A DNA stretch of 5,736 nucleotides from positions 1 through 5,736 of the forward strand of contig SKJO01000348.1 in the NCBI GenBank assembly GCA_007121975.1, written 5' to 3'. The notes beneath the pieces were generated by a model. The model had not been told where the DNA came from. It saw only the letters and a program-made list of their open reading frames with translations, and made no database searches. The position numbers were made by a program, and so were the translations under genes. Shown one piece after another: positions 1-4,617 of this stretch (position 1 is its first letter; the number at the start of each line of letters is the position of its first letter). The DNA is from Nitriliruptoraceae bacterium (lineage in GTDB: Bacteria > Actinomycetota > Nitriliruptoria > Nitriliruptorales > Nitriliruptoraceae).

Positions 1-72
1 GCACCCACGGCGCCGAGGCGGCGCGTGCCGTGACCCGACCGCCGCCGGGCGCGCCCGGCAGACGGGCCGCGC
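1..72. other. Region downstream of pdxS, no supportable gene
   Basis: This short non-coding stretch follows the pdxS stop codon. PdxS normally works with the glutaminase PdxT, often encoded just downstream, but no convincing pdxT start is visible here. A minus-strand GTG at 8-6 could open a reading frame that runs off the window edge, but it has no clear Shine-Dalgarno sequence and too few codons to identify. The only other structure is the palindrome at 44-59. Confidence 0.5.
44..59. repeat. Perfect 16-base palindrome after pdxS
   Basis: The sequence gccgggcgcgcccggc is identical to its own reverse complement. As RNA it could fold into a six-pair GC stem with a CGCG tetraloop (or longer pairing). 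It starts 13 bases beyond the pdxS stop codon. No T-run follows it on the minus strand, so it is not a classical intrinsic terminator. It could be a T-less terminator, an RNA-stabilising 3' hairpin or a chance palindrome in GC-rich DNA. Confidence 0.4.
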
Positions 73-1017
73 TCACCAGCCGCGTCCGGCGTACTTCTGC
101 TCCTCGGGCAGGGTGTCGAGGTTGATGCCGACCATCGCCTCGCCGAGCCCGCGCGACACCTTGGCGATGACCGCCGGGTCGTCGAAGTTGGTGGTGGCCT
201 CGACGATCGCGCGGGCGCGCGCCTCGGGGTCGCCGGACTTGAAGATGCCCGAGCCGACGAACACGCCGTCCGCGCCGAGCTGCATCATCATCGCCGCGTC
301 CGACGGGGTGGCGATCCCGCCGGCGGTGAACAGCACCACGGGCAGCCGGCCGGTCTTCGCCACCTCGACGACCAGGTCGACGGGCGCGCGCAGCTCCTTG
401 GCCATGCTGTACAGCTCGGTGGTGTCCATCGACGCCAGCCGCCGGATCTCGCCGGTGATCGAACGCATGTGGCGGGTGGCTTCCACGACATTGCCGGTGC
501 CGGCCTCGCCCTTGGAGCGGATCATCGCCGCGCCCTCACCGAGCCGCCGCAGCGCCTCGCCGAGGTTGGTGGCGCCGCACACGAACGGCACGTCGAAGCC
601 CCACTTGTCGATGTGGTGGGCCTCGTCGGCCGGGGTGAGCACCTCGGACTCGTCGATGTAGTCCACGCCGAGCGACTGCAGCACCTGCGCCTCGACGAAG
701 TGGCCGATGCGCGCCTTGGCCATGACCGGGATCGACACCGCCTCGACGATGCCGTCGATCATGTCGGGGTCGCTCATGCGCGCAACACCGCCGTCGCGAC
801 GGATGTCGGCGGGGACCCGCTCGAGGGCCATGACCGCGACCGCGCCGGCGGCTTCGGCGACCCGCGCCTGCTCGGGGGTGACGACGTCCATGATGACGCC
901 GCCCTTGAGCATGTCGGCCATGCCACGCTTGACCCGCATGGTGCCGGTCTGCGCCTGGGCCGCACCGGCCGACGCCGGGGACGAGGTGGTGGCGTGATCG
1001 TCGTGGTGGTGGCTCAT
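73..1017 (-). CDS. pdxS: Pyridoxal 5'-phosphate synthase lyase subunit PdxS
   Basis: This 314-residue cytosolic enzyme belongs to the PdxS/SNZ/PDX1 family. It builds PLP from ribose 5-phosphate, glyceraldehyde 3-phosphate and ammonia supplied by the glutaminase PdxT; family members form hexamer/dodecamer cores. The whole (beta/alpha)8 barrel is present. By alignment to the Bacillus subtilis enzyme (offset 20), D44 and D122 are active-site residues, K101 (in VMAKARIGHF) is the Schiff-base lysine and K169 (in IRSKGEAGTGN) is the second lysine. The signature around LFTAGGIATPSDAA (229-242) is intact, and the C-terminus RGW matches mycobacterial PdxS. The ATG at 1017 is chosen because GGAG lies 7 bases upstream; the internal Met27 has no comparable site. 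Residues 1-26 form a variable tail with HHHDDH near the start. The frame stays open upstream into the lipoprotein gene, but that extension has no PdxS similarity. Identification is very secure. Confidence 0.97.
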   Translation of the reverse strand: MSHHHDDHATTSSPASAGAAQAQTGTMRVKRGMADMLKGGVIMDVVTPEQARVAEAAGAVAVMALERVPADIRRDGGVARMSDPDMIDGIVEAVSIPVMAKARIGHFVEAQVLQSLGVDYIDESEVLTPADEAHHIDKWGFDVPFVCGATNLGEALRRLGEGAAMIRSKGEAGTGNVVEATRHMRSITGEIRRLASMDTTELYSMAKELRAPVDLVVEVAKTGRLPVVLFTAGGIATPSDAAMMMQLGADGVFVGSGIFKSGDPEARARAIVEATTNFDDPAVIAKVSRGLGEAMVGINLDTLPEEQKYAGRGW

Positions 1018-1024
1018 CGCGCTA

Positions 1025-1028
1025 CTCC
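1025..1028 (-). promoter_or_regulatory. Ribosome binding site of pdxS
   Basis: Minus-strand GGAG, 7 bases before the ATG at 1017. It decides the start in favour of the 314-residue form over a start at Met27 and over the much longer open frame that runs into the neighbouring gene. Confidence 0.7.
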
Positions 1029-1052
1029 GTGGCGGAGGGGACCGACCGTTCG

Positions 1053-1058
1053 AGGGTA
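1053..1058 (-). promoter_or_regulatory. Candidate -10 box for pdxS
   Basis: The minus strand reads TACCCT, which fits the actinobacterial TAnnnT -10 pattern, about 36 bases before the pdxS ATG. No good TTGACA-like -35 is found 16-19 bases upstream. An imperfect inverted repeat (gtctgacgtccgac, 1072-1085) lies just upstream and could be a protein site, but nothing identifies a regulator. The 74-base gap makes a separate pdxS promoter plausible but not proven. Confidence 0.3.
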
Positions 1059-1091
1059 CTGCCTCACCGCCGTCTGACGTCCGACAGCGGT

Positions 1092-2228
1092 CTACCCCTG
1101 AGCTTCGGCGTCGAGGGCCTCGTCGGGTGGGGTCAGCGGCGCGGGCAGGTTGCTCTCGGAGGGGAACAGCACCCAGGTCGGGCCCGGCTTGAGCGCGAAG
1201 GGCAGGCCGCGGGCGTCGAGCACCTCGATGTGGTCGCCGGCGGTCGGCTTGGTCCAGGTCACCTCGTAGCGGTTGCCGTCGCGCAGGGCGATACCCCGCG
1301 AGCCCTCGGTGAGCACGGTGGTCTCCGGGTAGCCCGACGCGCCGGTGTAGAAGCGTGCGCCGAGCACCAGCACGTTGGCGGCGCCGATCTGGCCCTCGCC
1401 GGTGACCAGGAACGGCTCGCCGTTCTGGTTGCGGCGATAGACGCCCTCGGCGTCGTCGTAGGACCAGTTGGTCACGTACGAGTTGGTCATGACGACGTCG
1501 AGGGAGCGGCCCGGATCCTCGCAGTTCTCGGCATCGGGGGGGCACTGCTCCTCGTTGCGGGGTGGTTCCTCGGCGAAGACCCAGCCGATGGAGTCGAGCA
1601 CCTCGGCCTCGCGTTCGATCACCGCGTCGAGGGCCGGCTGCAGGCGCAGGTACAGGTTGTGGGGGGCGCGCCGCTCACCGATGCGGTGGAAGCCGGGCCC
1701 GCCCTCGGCGATACGCACCGACGGGGTGGCGGCCAGCATGCCCTGCACCTCGGGGCGGGCGCCGGAGTAGATGAACCCGGACCGGCCGAAGGCGGTCACC
1801 ACCTCGGCGTCGACCGGCCGGGCGGAGCGGGTCGGCCCGACCGACTCGGGCAGCTCGCTGTGGAACACGACCATGAAGCGGGTCACCGCCGCCTCGACAC
1901 GCTGCTCGAAGACGATGTCCGCCGCGTCGAGCCCCGTCTGCGGGCGGGCCTGCGGGGAGTTCTCGATCTTGACGAGCAGCAGCGGGCGGTCCATGACCTC
2001 CTCGTCGACCGGTTCGCCGGTCACGAACGAGCGGGGCCGCAGGTCCTCGGGTTCCGGCTCAGGCTCCGGTTCGGGCTCCGGTTCCGGTTCCGGCTCGGGT
2101 TCTGGTTCGGGCTCCGGTTCGGGTTCGGGCTCGGCGACGGGCTCTGGGGTGGCCTCGGGCTCCTCGTCGCCGGCACAGGCGGCCAGCAGCAGCGTGACGG
2201 CGAGGGTGGCGGCCAGGATGCGGCGCAC
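1092..2228 (-). CDS. DUF3048 (YerB-like) lipoprotein
   Basis: This is a predicted exported lipoprotein of 378 residues from the GTG at 2228. A basic start (RR at 2-3) and hydrophobic core lead to a lipobox LAAC with the lipidated cysteine at residue 18. An acidic linker with 14 Glu-Pro dipeptides (33-60) follows. The N-terminal DUF3048 domain spans about 83-200 (VKIENSPQARPQTGL, GPTRSARPVD, APHNLYL). The C-terminal DUF3048 domain spans about 243-358 (NSYVTNWSYDD, GVYRRNQNGEP, YEVTWTKP, GPTWVLFP). C229 and C236 lie in a loop between the domains and could form a disulfide outside the cell. The family, named after B. subtilis YerB, has no established biochemical role; a cell-envelope function is inference from export and from the neighbouring PIM genes. 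A TTG at 2234 is an alternative start that adds two residues; GGAAGG lies 10 bases before the GTG and 4 before the TTG. Confidence 0.9.
   Translation of the reverse strand: MRRILAATLAVTLLLAACAGDEEPEATPEPVAEPEPEPEPEPEPEPEPEPEPEPEPEPEPEDLRPRSFVTGEPVDEEVMDRPLLLVKIENSPQARPQTGLDAADIVFEQRVEAAVTRFMVVFHSELPESVGPTRSARPVDAEVVTAFGRSGFIYSGARPEVQGMLAATPSVRIAEGGPGFHRIGERRAPHNLYLRLQPALDAVIEREAEVLDSIGWVFAEEPPRNEEQCPPDAENCEDPGRSLDVVMTNSYVTNWSYDDAEGVYRRNQNGEPFLVTGEGQIGAANVLVLGARFYTGASGYPETTVLTEGSRGIALRDGNRYEVTWTKPTAGDHIEVLDARGLPFALKPGPTWVLFPSESNLPAPLTPPDEALDAEAQG
2049..2132 (-). repeat. 84-base Glu-Pro repeat tract, 14 units of 6 bases
   Basis: Fourteen consecutive GAR-CCN hexamers encode (EP)14 just after the lipidation site of the DUF3048 lipoprotein. 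Both codons vary between units (GAG/GAA; CCC/CCG/CCA/CCT), so the tract is not a pure microsatellite: the dipeptide is kept while the DNA has drifted, which argues for selection on protein. Glu-Pro runs are usually stiff, extended spacers, here probably holding the folded domains away from the membrane. Confidence 0.92.
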
Positions 2229-2238
2229 GATCAACGGA

Positions 2239-2244
2239 CCTTCC
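2239..2244 (-). promoter_or_regulatory. Ribosome binding site of the DUF3048 gene
   Basis: Minus-strand GGAAGG. The spacing is 10 bases to the GTG at 2228 and 4 bases to the TTG at 2234. The AAGG part would sit well for the GTG, which is also the commoner start codon, so I prefer 2228. Both starts give an intact signal peptide. Confidence 0.5.
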
Positions 2245-2270
2245 AGGGGTGGTGACCGGGTGAGGGCGCG

Positions 2271-2276
2271 AGCCTA
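2271..2276 (-). promoter_or_regulatory. Candidate -10 box for the DUF3048 gene
   Basis: The minus strand reads TAGGCT, fitting the TAnnnT -10 pattern, about 42 bases before the GTG start. The hexamer 17 bases upstream (ACCGCA) is a poor -35. The case rests mainly on position inside a 152-base intergenic gap (2229-2380) that separates the lipoprotein gene from the tightly packed PIM operon. Confidence 0.3.
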
Positions 2277-2351
2277 CGCTGCGTTCGGACCGATGCGGTG
2301 CACCTGGCGCCTGCCCGTGGATGCTGGTACCTACCCCTGAGTTCCCGTGCC

Positions 2352-2376
2352 GCCCGGTGACGCGGGGATACCGGGC
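2352..2376 (-). terminator. Hairpin just after pimA, possible weak terminator
   Basis: A perfect 7-base inverted repeat (GCCCGGT / ACCGGGC on the minus strand) flanks an 11-base loop and begins 4 bases after the pimA stop codon. No T-tract follows, so termination would have to be T-independent or partial. Its place at the end of the overlapping three-gene operon and before a candidate promoter makes an operon boundary plausible. Confidence 0.35.
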
Positions 2377-2380
2377 CGGA

Positions 2381-3574
2381 TCAGCGACCTTCGAGCACCT
2401 GCTCGTAGACCTCGCGCAGCCGGCCCGCCACCTGCGGCCAGTCGAAGGCCTGCGCCCACCGCCGCCCCTCGCGTCCCATCGCCGAGCGCGCCGAAGGGTT
2501 GGCGATGAGGCCGCCGATCGCCTCGGCCAGCGCCCGCGGATCCCCCGGGGCGACCAGGCGGGCCTGCACCCCGTCGGTGGCCACCGACCGGTAGCCGGGG
2601 ATGTCGGAGGCGACCACCGGCCGACCGGCGGCCATCGCCTCGAGCAGCACGATCCCGAACGACTCGCCGCCGAGCGCCGGGGAGACGTACACGTCGCAGG
2701 AGGCGTACCAGCGCGGCAACTCCTCGTCGTCGACCCGGCCGAGGAAGCACACGTCCTCGCGCAGCCCGGCGGGAAGCAGCGCCTCACACCGCGCCCGCTC
2801 GTCGCCGGCGCCGACCACGTACAGGCGCAGCTCGGGCTGCTCGGCCTTGAGCAGCGTGAAGGCACGCACCAGCGGCTCGAGGCCCTTGCGCCGCTCGAGC
2901 CGGCCGACGAACAGCAGGCACGGAGCGGGGTCCTCCACGATGTCGGCGAACGGTTCGGCGGTCGCGAAGCGAGCGACGTCGACACCGTTGGGCACGACCG
3001 TGAAACGGCGGGGGTCGACCCCCAGCACCTCGGCGTGGTAGGCGGCTGCCGCGTCGCTGACCGCGATCGCCACCCCCACCTCACGCAGCACCCAACGGCC
3101 CAGCGGCCGAGTCAGGCGGTAGGCGCGGGTGCGGTCCGACCAGGCGTGGAAGGTGGCGACCGTGGGCGCGGCGCCGGCGGTGATCGCCGCGATGCCGACC
3201 GCGGGCACCAGCGGCTCGTGGACGTGGACCAGGTCCGGGGCGAAGCGACGCAGCGCCTGACGCACCCGCACGCCGGTGCGCGGGTCGAGGCCGATCGGCG
3301 CCCGCGAGCCGTTGAACGGTACGGCCACCGACGGACCGACGTCGAGGTGGTCGGCGCCGGCGGCCTCGCCGTCATCCTCGCCACCGGCCTCGCCACCGGC
3401 CTCGCCACCGGCCTCGGGCCGGGCCCGAGTGGACCGCCGGTTCAGGCGGTGGCCGGGCCCGATCAGCACCACCTCATCGCCGCCGGCACGCAGCGCCGTG
3501 GCCAGCGCCCGCACATGGGCCTGCACGCCGCCGGGCACGCTCAGGTCGTAGGGCGAAACCATCGCGATCCTCAT
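2381..3574 (-). CDS. pimA: Phosphatidylinositol alpha-mannosyltransferase PimA (GT4)
   Basis: This 397-residue GT-B glycosyltransferase of family GT4 acts at the cytosolic face of the membrane. It transfers mannose from GDP-mannose to the 2-position of the inositol of phosphatidylinositol, the first step of PIM synthesis. The N-terminal domain has VPGGVQAHV (13-21, the Gly-rich loop), VPFNGS (85-90), HVHEP (117-121) and FHA with H143. The C-terminal donor domain has GRLERRKG (R225, K230), VGAGDE (254-259) and the EX7E motif GGESFGIVLLEA (E304, E312). This closely resembles mycobacterial PimA (about 378-386 residues). The extra length is mostly an acidic insert (about 46-78) with three EAGG repeats that mycobacterial PimA lacks. 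The ATG overlaps the acyltransferase stop by one base (TGATG) and GGGAGG lies 6 bases upstream, so translation is probably coupled. A related GT4 enzyme such as PimB' is less likely because of the full PimA-like N-terminus and the gene neighbours. Confidence 0.93.
   Translation of the reverse strand: MRIAMVSPYDLSVPGGVQAHVRALATALRAGGDEVVLIGPGHRLNRRSTRARPEAGGEAGGEAGGEDDGEAAGADHLDVGPSVAVPFNGSRAPIGLDPRTGVRVRQALRRFAPDLVHVHEPLVPAVGIAAITAGAAPTVATFHAWSDRTRAYRLTRPLGRWVLREVGVAIAVSDAAAAYHAEVLGVDPRRFTVVPNGVDVARFATAEPFADIVEDPAPCLLFVGRLERRKGLEPLVRAFTLLKAEQPELRLYVVGAGDERARCEALLPAGLREDVCFLGRVDDEELPRWYASCDVYVSPALGGESFGIVLLEAMAAGRPVVASDIPGYRSVATDGVQARLVAPGDPRALAEAIGGLIANPSARSAMGREGRRWAQAFDWPQVAGRLREVYEQVLEGR
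3376..3416 (-). repeat. 12-base tandem repeat in pimA encoding EAGG units
   Basis: Three identical copies of cctcgccaccgg (3376-3387, 3388-3399, 3400-3411) plus a 5-base partial copy. On the minus strand they read E-A-G-G in frame, at about residues 54-65 of PimA. The copies are identical at DNA level, which suggests recent slippage, in contrast to the diverged codons of the Glu-Pro tract in the next gene. The length is a multiple of three, so copy-number change would keep the frame. Confidence 0.92.
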
Positions 3575-4617
3575 CACGGGCCTCCCTGCGAACGGTCGGT
3601 TGCGTCGCGGCCCGAGGGTCCCCGCTGGTCCCACTCCACCCGGGCGAGCGCCCGCCAGTCCTCGTCGCTGCGCCAAGCGGCGGCGACAGGATGGTCGGGC
3701 TCCCGGTCGGCGAGCCAGTTGGGCACGAACACGTGCCACTGCTCAGGGAAGCGACGGATCAGCGCCTCGAGTTCGTGGGCCACGACCTGGGTGCCGTCGT
3801 AGACCGCGAGTTCCTGCACCTCGACGGGGGCGTGCACCACCCCGTAGAAGCCGTCGCCGCGGGTCACGAAGGCTCCGATCGCCACCGGCCGGCCGGTACG
3901 CCGCGCCAGCGCCGCGGTGCCGGGCGGCAGCCGGCAGGGCTCGCCGAAGAACTCGACGATGGGGCCCTTGCGGGTCAGATCGCGGTCGGCGAGCAGGGTC
4001 GCGAGCGCCCCCTGCTCGGTCACCCGCTGCTCGAGTTGGTCGAGCATGTTGCCGCCCCGCACGAGCGGGATGACGTCGATGCCGGCCTGCCGACGCAGCC
4101 ACACGAACCGTTCGAACAGCCGGCGGGGCTCCACCACCTCGGCGACCACGACCATGCCCCAGCGGCGCTGGGCGGTGAAGAACGCCCCGACGTCCCACGA
4201 GCCGAGGTGGGCGGTGGCGAACAACCCGCCCTTGCCGCTGTCCCGGAACGCATCGACGTAGCCCAGCCCCTCGGCCGGGGAGTCTGCCACCGCCGCCCCG
4301 TCCATGACATGCAGCCGGAAGCTGTCGAGCCAGTAGCGGGCGTAGGACACGAACGCATCGTGCACCAACGCATCGAGGTCGCCCGCAGAGGCGTCGGGGA
4401 CGACCCGCGCCAGGTTGCGGCGCACCTGGCTGCGCTGGCGGGCGGATGCGCCGAGGTGCCACGCCGCGCCGATGCGCGCAGGCAGCCGGCGCGCAACCGG
4501 CTCGGGCAGCCGGGCGGCCGCCTCCCACACGGCGAGGTAGCGCCAGTAGGCCGCCCGCTGCCGCAGGGACTCGGGATCGGGTGGCGGCAGTTCGTCGAGC
4601 GTGGCGCTGCCCCTCAC
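3574..4617 (-). CDS. patA: Phosphatidylinositol mannoside acyltransferase (LpxL/HtrB-like, PatA type)
   Basis: This 347-residue member of the lysophospholipid acyltransferase (LpxL/HtrB) superfamily would transfer an acyl chain from acyl-CoA to the 6-position of the mannose added by PimA, on the cytosolic membrane face. The HX4D catalytic motif is H137-LGSW-D142 (ATAHLGSWDVG). Downstream are LLADRDLTRKG (208-218), VEFFGEPCRLPPGTAALA (221-238, substrate region) and the family-typical PEQWHVFVPNW (291-301). The protein is longer than mycobacterial PatA (about 300-316 residues): it has about 20 Pro-rich residues before the first helix and a polar tail after about 305. The GTG start overlaps the pgsA stop in GTGA and has only a weak Shine-Dalgarno, which fits translational coupling; the next in-frame Met (105) is too far in. 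The acyl specificity is inferred from its position between pgsA and pimA. Confidence 0.92.
   Translation of the reverse strand: MRGSATLDELPPPDPESLRQRAAYWRYLAVWEAAARLPEPVARRLPARIGAAWHLGASARQRSQVRRNLARVVPDASAGDLDALVHDAFVSYARYWLDSFRLHVMDGAAVADSPAEGLGYVDAFRDSGKGGLFATAHLGSWDVGAFFTAQRRWGMVVVAEVVEPRRLFERFVWLRRQAGIDVIPLVRGGNMLDQLEQRVTEQGALATLLADRDLTRKGPIVEFFGEPCRLPPGTAALARRTGRPVAIGAFVTRGDGFYGVVHAPVEVQELAVYDGTQVVAHELEALIRRFPEQWHVFVPNWLADREPDHPVAAAWRSDEDWRALARVEWDQRGPSGRDATDRSQGGP
3581..3586 (-). promoter_or_regulatory. Ribosome binding site of pimA
   Basis: Minus-strand GGGAGG, 6 bases before the ATG at 3574 and inside the last codons of the acyltransferase gene. It fixes the PimA start at MRIAMVSPYD rather than the longer open frame that continues upstream through the acyltransferase gene. 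Confidence 0.8.

Noticed and set aside
73..1545. A 490-codon open frame that would extend PdxS by about 176 residues
   Set aside because: The extension lies antiparallel to nothing but in another frame of the well-supported DUF3048 gene on the same strand, is Arg-rich with no PdxS similarity, and a good Shine-Dalgarno precedes the internal ATG at 1017.
1029..2255. Plus-strand frame (408 codons) opposite the DUF3048 gene, with a Gly/Phe/Arg-rich repeat
   Set aside because: The repeat is just the antisense reading of the Glu-Pro codons. The sense strand has a signal peptide and two family domains.
1771..2340. Plus-strand frame with a striking Ser-Gly repeat
   Set aside because: This is another antisense reading of the (EP)14 tract; it has no supporting ribosome site or domain.
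1092..2341. The 11-base sequence ctacccctgag occurring at both 1092-1102 and 2331-2341
   Set aside because: An 11-base match is expected by chance a few times in a window of this size, and one copy is the coding end of the DUF3048 gene.
3376..3416. Short direct repeats as a CRISPR array
   Set aside because: The copies abut with no spacers and are an in-frame part of pimA.
2321..3802. Long plus-strand open frame (493 codons) opposite pimA
   Set aside because: Its composition (His, Arg, Gly, Ala) is that of an antisense shadow in GC-rich DNA, and it runs across pimA, the hairpin and the start of the acyltransferase gene. It has no recognisable domain.
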